64,000 bases of DNA, taken from Marchantia polymorpha subsp. ruderalis (lineage: Eukaryota; Streptophyta; Marchantiopsida; Marchantiales; Marchantiaceae). The stretch is from the NCBI GenBank assembly GCA_037833965.1, contig AP031357.1, forward strand, positions 19,922,001-19,986,000, written 5' to 3'. This document shows positions 44,359 through 56,121 of this stretch, piece by piece. The notes below the pieces were generated by a model, which was not told the DNA's origin, searched no databases, and worked only from the letters and a program-made list of their open reading frames with translations. The position numbers and the translations under genes are program-made. How positions within the stretch are numbered: the first letter of the stretch is position 1; every line of letters begins with the position of its first letter.

Positions 44359-45268
44359 TGTAATAACCCACCAAAGGCTAAAACTGCAGTATGGTGGTAA
44401 AAAGATCGAACCCATAGGGACAGAGGCAACACACAGAGTACAAAGTGTCACGTTTAACAGAATTTTGTAGAGTTTGAATTCTCAGGCGACTGTCACTCCC
44501 AGAAATACTGCAGTGCTCGACTCGGAGGCCACTCCGAGGATGCTCGACTCGGAGGATGCTCGACTCGGAGGATGCTCGGAGGATGCACAGTGCATCGTAA
44601 GTCACTCAACACACACACACACACCTGAAACTGGAAAAGCACAGCTCGGAGGTCGGTCAGGACCTCCGCTTAGGATTTCAGGGGGGAAGTATCTCAAAAG
44701 TTCACTCAGAGGCTCTGCAGGTAGTGACTCCCTCTCCGGCTTTTACAGCCCTAGCGTAGGGAACCCGGATTGGACTTCCCACTTCGAAGTCCCTCATACG
44801 CAGTGGACGTCACCCTCGACTCACACCAAGCGCAGAGAGTACAGGCCCGACTGAGAACTTAACTGAGACACAATCCCGTAACACACACACACAACCTGAA
44901 TTGACAATCAAGGCTTACACGAAGTAACGAAACTTCACTTTGGCATTCAGGGGAAACTTCCCGTAGGAGTACAATCAGGATATGTCACTCGAAGAAGTAA
45001 GGGGGAACTGTTCAAGTATCTAAGTCGCAACCGGCTCTGAGCATCAGAAATCACCCGCAGGTGCAGATCCGCACTACTCAAGTCTCTAACCGGTGTACTA
45101 GCTCTGAACATTCAGCCGAAGGCCTTCAGCTACAACATGCGGTAACTTCACTATGCTGCAGCTCCTCTACGTGGTGCCAGGACCAAATGCACAAACACGC
45201 CGAGAAAGTGAGTTCCTAATCTGCACTTCCGAAACTGGAAGAGTCCCAAGGCAAAACGCCTTGAACTA

Positions 45269-45275
45269 CTTTATA
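45269..45275 (-). promoter_or_regulatory. TATA box of the solo LTR
   Basis: TATAAAG on the minus strand followed by the CAAGGCG/CGCCTTG hairpin, as in the other LTR copies. Confidence 0.65.
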
Positions 45276-45319
45276 CCCTCTAAGGTCCTAACTAACTCTA
45301 CGCTGCACTATCTGCTACT

Positions 45320-47321
45320 CTAAACTCCTGCACGAAACCAAACTACACTACTGCACTCTGCAGATCCGGTGTTGCGCCTCCTGCGCGCCGGACTGCCTCG
45401 CACTTTCTTTCTACCCTGCCAATCTTCCGACCGGCTGCGCAACCCCAGTCGCCGAAGGACTGCAGTCACTTCCGACTCTAAGTGCGCCATAGTGTCGCGC
45501 GCACCCGACAAGAAGGCTTCTAATTTCCCCGCTACTCGCCGCCGACTCCGACTGTCACCCTCCGTCAATGCCGCCGCCCGAAGCTCAAACTCCCTGAGTG
45601 TGATCTTCTCTTGTGCCGCCACTTTCCGATGGGCGTATCCTTTTAGACAGTGAGTCACCCGCGTCACCAACTCTTCTCGCGTCCGGCTGCTGCCTTCCAC
45701 CTCTGCTAGCTGCATCTCCGCATCTGCGCGCTGCGCCCTCAATTCCGCGCACTTGGATTGCAAGTTGCGCAACAACTCCTCATCCTCCTTGCGCGTGCTT
45801 TGACTTTCTTCTAATGCGCGCGTCTGGCGCGCAAGCTCCTCTGTTAGAATGCGGTTTTGTCTCCGCTCTTCCTGCATTTCCGACTCGATCTTTGCCCGCA
45901 TTAGCTCAGCATCCGCCTGGGCTTTCGTCGCCACTTCCTCCCTCTGTTGTTGCAGGGTTTGGTGTAGCCTCTGCGTGATCGCCAGGTGCTGTCGGAGGGC
46001 AGTATACCTATCCTGCAATGTTTGGCACCTAGTGGCCCAAGTGGCCACCTTGCTCCTTGTCTTGCTCTTGACAATCTCCACATAAGACTGCGATTTTCTA
46101 GAACTCGAGTACTTTGCTATCTTGCGATCCAAATATCGCAGGAGTGGCACTATCTGCTCGCACAATACCCCTGTTGGCGTCTTTTGCACAGAGTCCGCTT
46201 CCTGCTCTTCCGAACTAGTCTCATCCTCTGTTTCGAGGATTTCAGTCGCCACAGAATCTCTTGGCGACTTCTTGGCGCGCGGCAGCTTCCGCCGCGACTG
46301 CCGCTCCACTCCCTGCTAAAATATCCAAGGCAGTGGGGGATCCCACTGCCTGAGCCAATGTTCTGGCTCGATCTTCGGTTCTCGAAGGGGTCGGCGCCGC
46401 AGTTACTTTTGTCACCCTTGCACCGCCCGCTTCTACTGCTTGCTCTTCCGGCGCGATCTGCGCGGAGGGTGTCTTCGCCGGAGGTGTGTCCGTCGAAGGC
46501 GTCCGCACAATGGTCGCCGGCCTTGTCCGGTTCGCAGTCGGCGAACCTGGCCGACTCTCAGTTGACCGACTCGCAGTCGGCCGACTAGCAGTTGTCCGAC
46601 TGGCGGTCGGATCTACCCTGCGCGTCTTCACTCCACTTGGCCTGCTTGCTGGAGGCGTTTTCCCAGAAGCGCCTTCTGCCGAAGACGACCCTCTGAGGGT
46701 TGTTGGCTCGTCAGCCAAACTCCCTTCTGCTTCCGGCCTGCTATCCGGTTCAACGCGCTGCTCAGCTGGCCGTACTTCAGTTGGCCGTACTTCAGTCGCC
46801 CGACTTGCAGTCGGCCGACTGTCAGTCCGCCTGTCTTCTTCTGGAGGCATCGGTGCCTTCTGCGCAGAGGGGTTCGCCGACCTCCCCAGAATCTGCGCGA
46901 TTATCTCCTCCTGCGTGGGCAGGATACTCCGCCGGACCGGAGTACGCCCGGTCTCCTTAGTACTAGTTGGCAACACCACTTTGCGTGCCCTCTGTTTCGG
47001 CCGGCTGTGAGGCTCGTTGGTTGGCCGACTCCAAGTCGGCGCAGCGGGAGCTTCCGGCTGCCTGTCTTCAGGTCTCTCATCCCATTTCCGCTTCCGCGGT
47101 GCGTGCTCACTTCGACGCTCTTCTGCTGCTCTTGCTCGCTCAAGTTCGCTGCTCGCAAACTCTCTGCAAGGTCCGTCAAGATCCTCGCGCAACTCGTCTC
47201 CGCACTCTCTCTTCTCAGTGCAGGTCTCTCCGCCCTTGCGCTTAATCTCTGAAGCCGGAAAACTCACAATCAAGAATGAGAGAATGAGACTGGAGAGCAG
47301 TCTTTTCTTCTCCGAATTCAA
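45320..47321 (-). CDS. LTR-internal protein, solo LTR copy
   Basis: Close relative of the + strand frame at 5370-7925: linker RSERIPRKRKWDERPEDRQPE-like wording (here RSEHAPRKRKWDE), the same PTASR-type repeats, TALDILAGSGAAVAAEAAA, VLCEQIVPLLRYLDRK, coiled coil, and tail SRSEDWQGR ... TGSAECSSVVWFRAGV. The N-terminal Trp-rich domain is missing here. It is broken, with about one or two breaks besides the missing domain. Confidence 0.7.
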
Positions 47322-48407
47322 GATCGCCCAACGTTCTTACTGGGTACAATCAAACTTGATTACACAGCCGGCTATACGGCCTAACGGTTCTCCCTCGCAT
47401 GCTCGAATTCACGACTCCGCACTACGCGCATTTGCATGCGTGAACGTTGAATTCTCTCGCCGCCATCGTCTTCCGGACTCGAGTTCGCCGTCGTGGAGCG
47501 CATGCTTCGGCTATGTTGTCTTTTCCCAACCTGCCCATCGTCGGAGGCGTATCGCCGCTGGCGTATTCCTTCTCCGTCGGCGCCTCGCTGGAGGCGCACA
47601 TCAAGTCGGCGCAAATTACGCCGGCGCGTATTCGTACCACTTGTTTTGTCCGTTCTGCCCCGCATATTGCCGACGGCGCATATCCCGCCAACGCGAATCA
47701 TGCCAGCGCACCCGCCTGTCCGCGCCACGTCGGAGGCGTACATCCGGCCGGCGCTTCTCTTCCGTTGCGCAGCCGTCAAAGGCGCTTCCGCCTCTGAGTT
47801 GATCTTCTCTCATGAGCGCGTGGTTCCGCCAAAGGCGCATCGCCGAAGGCGTACGGAATTCCTCTCCGACGGTGAACCCTAGCGCGAACAGCGCATGTCC
47901 GGATGCGAGTTTTCCAATGCTCATAACTTCTTTGTCCCTGATCCATCTCCAGCGCTCTTGAGCTCGTTAGAACGAGCGTCCCGAGCTCTTTCCAATGCAA
48001 TTTCAACCAACTGGAACTACCGTGAATCCTGATTGTTATGAAGGTTTTCCCTCCCGCGCCAACGGCGCATCGCCGAAGGCGCACTCATGGTCGGAAGCCT
48101 TCAGAGGTCCTTGCCGGCTTCTGACGTCTTCAGCGACATCTCCTCTGGAGGTGTCTGTGCCGGAAGCGTATCTTCCCTAAGCGCTGGAAGCGCGTGGGTA
48201 GAGACACCTCAGTAAAGGAGATATTGCCGAAGGCGCCGTAGGCGTTTGGCGCTGGTACGTACAACTTCGCGATTCTTCGTGACCTCTTGACGATCTCCTC
48301 AATTCACTCTATTTAACGTACCATTTCCTAACTACAGACACTGCTTCTGTACTTCTTTTCTAAAATTGTTTAAATTCTGCAAAAAAAACAAAAAGTGTGT
48401 TATCACA

Positions 48408-48412
48408 CCTTA
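48408..48412. repeat. target-site duplication, right copy (CCTTA)
   Basis: Exact repeat of 44354-44358. Confidence 0.92.
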
Positions 48413-49490
48413 GCCTCGTAGCTCTTACGCGTGGGTATTGGACGAGAGTCCAAGGGGCTACTGTCTATCAAACCTTACTCGGCCATGAGAATAAACTTGA
48501 AACTTCTATAAAAAGCCATGGCAGATGTTTATTTCACCAAAATTCTTAAATGAAATACCAAGTGTAAATTTCTATATCAATGTGTATCTTATGAAAAAAT
48601 AAATTATATGCTAAATCATACAATATACAACAATGTTCAAAAGATCTCAGATATTGTACCACAATCTCTTGTGTAATAAGTCAAACATGTACAAAGATGT
48701 TGATCTTATGGGGTCAACATGATTCAACAAACACCTCTTAATAAAAATTAAGACAAGACTATGAAGTTAGTAAAATTTTTGAATTAATTTTTTCAACATC
48801 AAATGATGTAGTTATCTTCATCTTACTATTTTTTTCAAAAAAAATATATCAATGACATGATGTTTAGCTTTTGATTAAAAAATAATTGAATTGTCTTACT
48901 ATAGCCATACTTAACATGTTACGATGAAATTTCTTGGATCAAGAAGTGATATTTATAACATCACTGGCCATTAAATATAATATATTCTTCTTTCATGACA
49001 CTAAACATATAGAAGCATGTTTCTTTCTTCTATTTCCTGGATTATGGTCTACGTATATCCATTTGCAATAATTAGCATAAAAATAAATTCAAAATAATTT
49101 ACAAACATGTGTGCATTCAAACTTGTGAATTCATCTCTTCAACTAAGTACGATGAACTGCCTGTGAAAAATTCTATATGAATAAGAAATTCCAATTCATG
49201 TAATTTATGCAGATCACATCTACAACTCCAACTATCACGTCGTTAATAATTGACAGTTTATCTTGTAGACAAACTTTTTTCCAATCAAAAGTGTTCATAG
49301 CAGTCAAAATGTGTTCCATTACTCACCAGATGTGTGTGTAAAAACAAATTTATCCATCAAACTTCCTTTATCTTGGACTTCAAATCTGTCACTTATATTT
49401 AATGAGGCTATTGCAAGCAAACCTTTGTCTTTTTATTGGAAAAACACATTGAATAAAAATATTATGCAAAATGCCAGGAAAATCTACCAT
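48413..49490. other. AT-rich spacer without a gene
   Basis: Very low GC, short frames only. No repeat seen elsewhere in the window and no RNA gene recognised. Confidence 0.6.
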
Positions 49491-49494
49491 TAAT

Positions 49495-49770
49495 TCAACA
49501 TGTCCGATTGACCAGAGCGAAAGTGCTTATTACAGAAGGGCACAATATCATTCTACAAACCGTTTTGGAATTTTCCGTGAACTGTTGTGTGTTCCGTGAT
49601 CCAACAATTTCATAGATGACACCGCAGCAAGACATTGGTAGTAACAAAGCTGGATCTATTACGAAAACGAGCAGAGATGAATTACTTAGAAATACGACCG
49701 ATGAATAGTGCAATCTCTTCACTTTCCTCTTATAAAACCTTGGAATTTGTACTTTGATCTCAAAAGACAT
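49495..49770 (-). pseudogene. relic of an N-terminal exon, related to 57460-57735
   Basis: The frame MSFEIKVQIPRFYKRKVKRL ... LLVFVIDPALLLPMSCCGVIYE has a hydrophobic segment in its middle. The + strand segment at 57460-57735 encodes recognisably the same wording (MSFEME, SSVFMFVMSPALLLPLF, then EQSKTDCRITLCPCV) in decayed form, and the ATGTCTTTTGAGATGG start recurs at 52940. A piece of a decayed gene family, possibly lipase-like (see 57460-58068). Confidence 0.4.
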
Positions 49771-49904
49771 GTAAAAGTCATCTTTGCAGATAAATGATAT
49801 CTCTCTTTCAAGTATTGTTCATAATTAGTTCGTGATGTATTTCATGGACGGAAACACATGGAAACTCATTTTTCTGGGTACAGATGTAAACTCTTCTTAC
49901 AGAT

Positions 49905-50360
49905 ATGCGAGACCGCTAATGAACAGCTATCTGAACATGGGCACTCGAACGTACAACACGCACTGAGAAACTATAAGCCCCGCCAGGTTTCATATGGAGA
50001 CAATGGAAAGTGCTTCTGATGGGACACCTCACATGTTTTCAGCGTAGCGGCTGCCCGTGACCCGAGCGGGAGTAGGAGAGGAGGAGCTGGGGCTCTGGCA
50101 GAGGATCGCCGGGATCACATGGAAAGCACGTCCTCTCGGAGCGCGGAGTCTCTGGCCTGGGCTCCCCAGCGGAATTGGGAGGAGTCCGGGGAGATGGTGC
50201 GGAAGGCACCGCGTGAGGCGGGCGACCGAGCAGCGATCACTCCCCGCTCTGCGCAGTCGAGGGACAGCGTGCTTCAATACTTGCCTGCAATCATCCGACC
50301 TGGGCAGTTTCCTATAACCTCTCTCCGCCTTTTCTTTTTTTGGAAGGAATAGGAGTGCCT
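49905..50360 (+). repeat. dispersed repeat, copy 2
   Basis: Parallels 29320-29670: GACCGCTAATGAACAGCTAT, GAGAAACTATAAGCCCCGCC, GATGGGACACCTCACATG, then the GC-rich segment with GGAAAGCACGTCCTCTCGGAG. It continues into sequence related to 37380-37490. Confidence 0.7.
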
Positions 50361-50560
50361 TCCAACCTCTAAATTGTGCATGGGTGTTGCTTGATCGGCG
50401 GAGTCTACTAAACTGGTGGAATATTCCGTGAAAACCTCATGAGGCAGAGTAAACATCACAGAAACTTTAAACTTTGAAAATCTTGAATGGAAACATTGAA
50501 AAATGTATTGTTTAATCATTTTTAAATCAAGTGTACAACCTTGTTTACTAGAGTTCATCA

Positions 50561-51230
50561 AGGAATTATATGGTGCGCAGTGATCAGTAGCTCTTCAAAA
50601 CTGTATCCATGTTACTGTTCCTCCAGTACGTCAACCTACTCTGCAATCCATCACAAGCAGAAATTGTAAAATCTTGATCGATTTCCCAAATACAAATCTT
50701 AGAGAACCGGCGTTAGAGAGTGGAGTTGGCAAACATCGATGCAACAAATTCTCTCCAAAATTCTTTCAACCAGCGTGCACGACTTTGAGGAGAGGAAAGA
50801 GTGTAAGAAGGAAAAGTTACACCTTATCTATCATCTGCATGTTTTGTAGATAAAAGCACCTTAAACCGGCATAATTGGAGGATTTTTTGGAATACATAGC
50901 AAAGTATGATAAAACTTAGTAGAAGAAACATGACTTGACCAGGGGTCGAGAAGGCTTACACTTTATTGATACTCTCATATCTATCATTCAGATCATTACT
51001 TGTTAAGTATGGCTCGTTGGTTTTTTGTCGTTGTTGTTTTTGTGGTTAGTTTTTACAAAGAAGAGACAAGAATAGTAATGGAGGATGTTTTTTGGAGCAG
51101 ATAATTTGCCTCGTTGAGATAAAAAGGTTAAACAGCGATAAGCACATGTGTTCACTAATGGAAGACTATCATAATCCAGAACAGGCAGAAAGTAAAATTC
51201 AATGAAATGTATGCAAATTCGTTTCTGTTC
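50561..51230. other. spacer without a recognised gene
   Basis: Low-GC sequence, short frames only, no repeat recognised. Confidence 0.5.
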
Positions 51231-51478
51231 TTATATTTAACACTAAGTATCAATGCTCTGCAGGCAGCACTTGAACCCGCAACACAATTCCATGTTTGTA
51301 TTGTTCACGTCACATATCGATATTTGGCAGGCTCGCAGATTGAGCAACTGGGCCATTCACGTAAGAACATATTGTGTCAGAGAGCAAGCAGAACAATTCA
51401 GCACTTCTCGTCAGTGAAAGTTGAAGAACTTACACAACCGTTGTTAATTTTCTTATAACATGTCAAGAAAGATACAAG

Positions 51479-51549
51479 AGCCCAGGCAGGACTTGAACCT
51501 GCAGCACAGATCCATAAGTTGGAACGCTCTTGCATTGAGCTACTGGGCC
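51479..51549 (-). ncRNA. tRNA-like unit, minus-strand cluster
   Basis: On the minus strand GGCCCAGTAGCTCAATGCAA ... GGTTCAAGTCCTGCCTGGGC, nearly the consensus of the + strand array. The distance to the next unit (end 51743) is again 194 bp. Confidence 0.5.
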
Positions 51550-51672
51550 AGTCACGTTAGGTGATAATGTGGCACAACACAAGAAGAACTCTTCACCAAT
51601 TCTCGTCACTGCCTGTATAAGAACTTAATCTACCGCCGATTATGTTTTCACGACAGGTGAAAAAAATACAAG

Positions 51673-51743
51673 AGCCCAGGCAGGACTTGAACCTGCAGCA
51701 CAGATCCATAAGTTGGATTGCTCTTGCATTGAGCTACTGGGCC
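51673..51743 (-). ncRNA. tRNA-like unit, minus-strand cluster
   Basis: Consensus-like unit with perfect B box; on the minus strand it is followed by a T7 run (the A run at 51660-51666). Same anticodon-arm anomaly as in the array. Confidence 0.5.
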
Positions 51744-51880
51744 ATGTACTATGAGAAGTTATGACCGATGTTAGCACAAGAGTACAAGAACAAACCATTT
51801 TACCAGAACCACTGTGCTGTAACAGTTTATACCTTGATGCTTATTCGGTTAAATCTTCACACATACAACAACAAAACTGT

Positions 51881-51949
51881 AGCCCACGCAGGACTTGAAA
51901 ACACAGCTCATACTCATGCTTATAAGTCTCTTGCATTGAGCTTCTGGGC
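51881..51949 (-). other. degenerate tRNA-like unit, minus-strand cluster
   Basis: GGCCCAGAAGCTCAATGCAA start, weaker B box (TTTTCAAGTCC), acceptor end GCGTGGGCT. Corresponds to the degenerate unit near 29950 that also precedes the array. Confidence 0.4.
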
Positions 51950-52102
51950 CATTCAAAACACTAGACATGAAGACCGACTACAAGGGAATATGTAAGTATA
52001 ATATAGCCGGACTGTAGTAGTAGTATACTGTAACTGATATAGTTGTGTGTAAAGCAGTGCATGCTTTACACACAACTCACGGAACCCACACAGATAATAA
52101 TG

Positions 52103-52171
52103 CTGCCCAGGCAAGACATGAACCCGTAACAAAAATCCATGTTTAAAAGGCTAGCGCATTGATCTACTGGA
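52103..52171 (-). other. degenerate tRNA-like unit, minus-strand cluster
   Basis: Counterpart of 29794-29871 with GGGTTCATGTCTTGCCTGGGC. The order of degenerate and good units mirrors that at 29790-31940, so the whole block exists as an inverted copy. Confidence 0.45.
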
Positions 52172-52195
52172 CAATTTACATCAGGGAATAATACA

Positions 52196-52406
52196 GTGAC
52201 TTTGAACGTTTCTGCCAGCTTCATACACTCCGCACCCAAATGGTACCCTCTCACAGTCTGCAGTCTTAAAGTCGGCTCCCAAAGAGAAAAGGCAGAAAGA
52301 GAGTGACTTTGAACGTTTCTGCCAGCTTCATACACTCCGCACCCAAATGGTACCCTCTCACAGTCTGCATTCTTAAAGTCGGCTCCCAAAGAGAAAAGGC
52401 AGAGAG
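52196..52406. repeat. tandem duplication of about 106 bp
   Basis: GTGACTTTGAACGTTTCTGC ... GCTCCCAAAGAGAAAAGGCAG stands twice in a row with hardly any change. A related single segment is at 29729-29775. Confidence 0.9.
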
Positions 52407-52419
52407 AGAGGTTGCTGGA

Positions 52420-52800
52420 GGCGGTTCACGTTTGATGATGGTCGGAAACCATTCAAGCACGCTGTCCCTCGACTGCGCATAGCGGGAAGTGATCGCTGCT
52501 CGGTCGCCCGCCTCACGCGGTGCCTTCCGCTTCATCTCCACAGACTCCATCCCAGGCCAGACTCTCTCTGTGTGGAGTCTCTGGCCGCCAGAGACTCCAC
52601 ACAGAGAGAGAGGTGGCAGAGAGAGGAGCCCAGTCCAGGGATTCCGCTACGCTATGCTGCCCAGATGTGAGGTGTCTCATCAAAAGCACTTTATATAGTC
52701 TCCGTATGGCACCTGGCGGGGCTTATAGTTTCTCAATCATTGTCGTAGGTTTGAGTGGCCACGTTCAGTGAGCTATTCATTAGCGGTCTTGCATATTCGT
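52420..52800 (-). repeat. dispersed repeat, copy 3 (inverted)
   Basis: Reverse complement of the type at 49905-50360; contains the hairpin at 52562-52610. Confidence 0.7.
52562..52610. repeat. perfect hairpin, 23-bp arms, 3-base loop
   Basis: Arm 52562-52584 (CTCTCTCTGTGTGGAGTCTC then TGG) is followed by loop CCG and its exact reverse complement at 52588-52610. Confidence 0.95.
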
Positions 52801-53480
52801 ACACAAAGTTTACATCCGTATACATAAAAAATGCTTTTGCGTTCATCAGATACATACGAACTCAATTCTGAACAATACTTATTGAAGGAGACGGAGTATC
52901 ACGCATATGCATGGATTATTTTAACATGTCTTTTGAGATGGAAAAAATAATAATATATAGCATAGATAAGGACCTTTGACCATTTCATTCTATATTTGTG
53001 AAGAGCAAGAGGCAAATGCACCTGAAAGGTACCTAGTAGCATATATTAGAAGTTGAAATGATGCCCAGCTTTAGAAGAACAGTTTATGCAAGTGGAGGGA
53101 GAGAGATGATTGAGGCAAAGTAATTTTTCCCACTACGCCCTCTTCTCCATTCTGACCTTTAGTCCAACTTATTTTGAAGGTGAGGGAAAAACAAATCGAG
53201 CACACTTTTTGCGGTGTTGACAACATGGATGGACAAGTGGAGCCAATTGCAGTCTGTACAAGGTGTGAGCTTCACTCAATAAACGAAGAGAACATTTTTT
53301 CGGCACATATCACAAAACTGGCCGAGTCTTTATAAGTTTGTAAACAATTTAACATTTATCAAATTGGGAAAGAAAAATCTGAATAGCCTACGGAGTCTTT
53401 ATAAAATTCAAGACATTTTAATATTTATCAAAATTGGAAAAATATACCTGTACATAGTGAAATGGCTACCAATGAGCACG
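52801..53480. other. spacer, mostly without features
   Basis: The first 130 bp match 57320-57470 (CACAAAGTTTACATCCG ... ATTTTAACATGTCTTTTGAG). The rest is AT-rich with no recognised gene. Confidence 0.5.
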
Positions 53481-53867
53481 ACCGCTAACTTGGAATCCAG
53501 CAGACTTGACTATATACTGTTGCAAGGAAAATGACGAAATGTCTGATTGGTGTCGGATCCAGATGGGCGCTGACATGCATCCCAAAATGCGTACCCCATC
53601 TTAGTGTGCAGAAAATAATTTCAGAATCTGTGCCACGGAAAATGGCCAATATGGCTGCTTCTCGAGCTAAGCGGTTTGCTCTGTTATTGCACAGTGAATA
53701 CACAACATACACACAGTCTTGGTCAAAATTGAAAACAGGAATAATAACATGGTGCAGGTATATGGTGGTAGGTTTTATCATGGCAGTAGTAAAAATCACT
53801 CGGTCAAGTTCAGCAACACAAAATACGAAACGGTGAATTATGAAAACATACATATTATATTTATTAC

Positions 53868-55172
53868 CTTGCGGACGACGTATAAAATCTCGAAGTGCTT
53901 CGAGACCATTGAGACTTTTCGGGAATTTATGTTCACGCCTTTCATTAAATATCATTGTCCAGTAATCGTGAGCTGATAACGATTTGAACATCCGGGGACG
54001 CTTTTCAGTCACAAGGCTGTCCGGAGCAGTCATGTCAGTTTGCTGTTCCAGGTAGTATATCGCCGCCAGAGACAAACGATGAGCTTTTTCATTCACCAGC
54101 ACTTGGTGAACGACTGAATGGAAAATCGCATTGCTGAATATCTGAAAAGAAAAAGGGAGGAGGATGTGTGATTAGATTAATCTGCTGGTAGGATTACTTG
54201 AATTATGTGTATAAAATAATTGATATATTAGGTCACTTACATGTAAACAGTCTCCGATGTTTATTATGAGAGCTTCCGTCATAGGTTGCACTCCATACCA
54301 CACGTCATTCTTTTTGACTTGCAGTCCTCCTGCCTCATCCTGGTACAGGACGGTCAGTAGGTTCGGATCCGTGTGTGCAATAGCCCCCAATGTTTCATTA
54401 GGACGTGGACAAGATGGATAATAATTCCACCGAAAGAGTGAGGAACCTTCGGGGAAACAGTGGTCAGAAAAAAACCCTGCCTCCAGCCCCAAGTATTCTG
54501 CAAGAAGATGAAGTACTTCTACTGTCAAAATTCGACAGCCCATTACAATCTCATTCGTACCGGATCTGTTTCATATTCAACAAAAACAGCATTCGGTCAA
54601 CGTGACAAAGAAAGCGAATGCAGGAAATTAAGTGTATGTAAATTGAATTTTATGCACTCTGAAAATCAATATTACCTGAATGCTTCGTTTCCTCCGGGGA
54701 ATATGAGGTCAGATGAACGAGTGACCTTTTCCGTTATTTTGGACCAGGATTTCCAGAGGCAAACCAAACTTTCTGCCCAATAAAGACTGTGGAGATCTTC
54801 TTTGGTATTGTCTCCGGTATAATAAACCTCAGTATCTAGTATTTTCAAGGGTTCCAACTCTAATTTGACCTTATTTTCACAAGGCCGATGGAAAAATAAT
54901 TTCACTTCCTCTCCCACCGAGAGAAGTTCCGGAATAGAAACATTATGATTGATCACTTGAAACACTCCCCAATCTCGAGCAGCATCTCCGACCAGCTTCT
55001 TCAAAACGTTCCGGTCCTTGAGTGACATATCGATCACTGGAATTGGTCCCCAGTCGTCAAGTTTTGTGGTGGGTCTCAATTCGCTCGGAACTAAATGAGA
55101 ACTGGGAATCTCTTCCATCCCATCGGTTAGTTCCAGAATCGAGGAAATAACCTCCTCTCCGCGTGCCACCAT
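53868..55172 (-). CDS. 2-oxoglutarate/Fe(II)-dependent dioxygenase (DOXC type), spliced
   Basis: Three exons: 55172-54676, 54565-54241 and 54141-about 53868, with introns 54675-54566 and 54240-54142 (GT-AG, phases fit). They give about 365 residues, the usual size. Exon 1 carries the DIOX_N domain (GPIPVIDMS, DWGVFQVINHNV). Exon 2 has the jelly-roll core WNYYPSCPRPNETLGAIAHTDP with the iron-binding His and Asp of HTD. Exon 3 has the distal iron His (FHSVVHQVLV) and the oxoglutarate-binding RLS. All catalytic residues are present, so it looks functional. The family includes flavonol synthase, gibberellin oxidases and ACC oxidase; I cannot assign a substrate. The 3' end is unsure: a donor-like AAG/GTAATA at about 53867 suggests a short last exon; reading on to 53485 would give an unusually long tail. 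Confidence 0.9.
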
Positions 55173-55204
55173 AATCTCCCTAATCTCCTGATTTCATTCG
55201 CAAA

Positions 55205-55660
55205 AGATAAACGTCAGCTGAAACTTGCATTGAAAATGCACTCCTGATTCCATTTGCAAAAGATAAACGTCAGCTGAAACTTGCATTCAAAACGTACAGA
55301 AGTTCAGAGATGATAGATCATACAGCAAGCAATGCTCTTTACAAAAGAGCTCGACTTCGTACGGAATTGAGGCTGCATGGTGCCTTACAGATACCCAATA
55401 GCAGCTGAACTTTGGCGATTCTCCCTCGCCCCGTGGAATAGAATTCCGGCTGAATTCCTGAGCAGATTTCAGATCTGTCGTCAATGTGAAGGGTAAAATT
55501 CCAATTCCAGTGAAATGGTGACAGGATTGAACAGCGTACGACTTCTCGAGCTCGCATCTAATCTGAGCTCGCATTGAGGTTGCATGGTGCCTTATAGATT
55601 CCGAATAGCAGCTGAACTTTGGCGATTCTCCCTCGCCCCATACAACAGAATTCCGACCGC
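55205..55660. repeat. duplications upstream of the dioxygenase gene
   Basis: AAAAGATAAACGTCAGCTGAAACTTGCATT occurs at about 55200-55232 and 55256-55288 (shown here in part). A longer segment with GGCGATTCTCCCTCGCCCC is present at about 55377-55450 and 55582-55655. They lie within 500 bp upstream of the gene start, so they may alter its promoter. Confidence 0.8.
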
Positions 55661-56121
55661 TTCGCAAGTACGTCCAAGTATTCTCGCCGTAGTTGTCCCG
55701 ATCGGCGTGGACCGGACCGCCACCGCGAACCGAGTAGCTCCTGCCAGCTGCTGCACACGTGTGAGTCGGGCGAACGCTCAACGGAACGTACAGTCCGTGA
55801 CGAACCGCGAACCATCATCCTCGCAGTACGTCACGACGCACGGATGGAATTATCAGAAACGCTGAGGGATGTGACACGTCGCCTCCCGCGGTACCGGGTT
55901 CCGCTGCTAATTCGAGTCCTGCGAGGGGTGCAATCCGATTCCGCCACGTGTTCGTGAGCTCCAGCATCGGCGAATCTTGGTATCCATCCTCTGAAATATT
56001 CGCCGTGGTTAGGGGCCGCTGTATTCGCTGCAGTCGTTCTCATTATTATCTCTCGCCAGTTCGATTAGAATGAGATAATAATGAGTAATAAAAGAATATT
56101 ATACTCGATTATAAACAAGAA

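Larger units (their letters stand above)
44359..48407 (-). mobile_element. solo LTR (LTR-5), long form with internal frame
   Basis: A single 4049-bp LTR, TGTAATAACCC ... TTATCACA on the + strand, flanked by CCTTA on both sides. In minus-strand sense: U3 start at 48407, GC-rich segment with GCCTTCGGC motifs and a GCTCGTT/AACGAGC palindrome (47962-47977), the protein frame (47321-45320), TATA box (45275-45269), R/U5. No primer site or pol adjoins it, so the full element was probably reduced by LTR-LTR recombination. It proves that the frame lies between genuine LTR ends. Confidence 0.93.

Noticed and set aside
53485-53867. Extension of the last dioxygenase exon to the next stop
   Set aside because: It would add about 130 residues unlike the family after a donor-like site; intron or downstream sequence is more likely.
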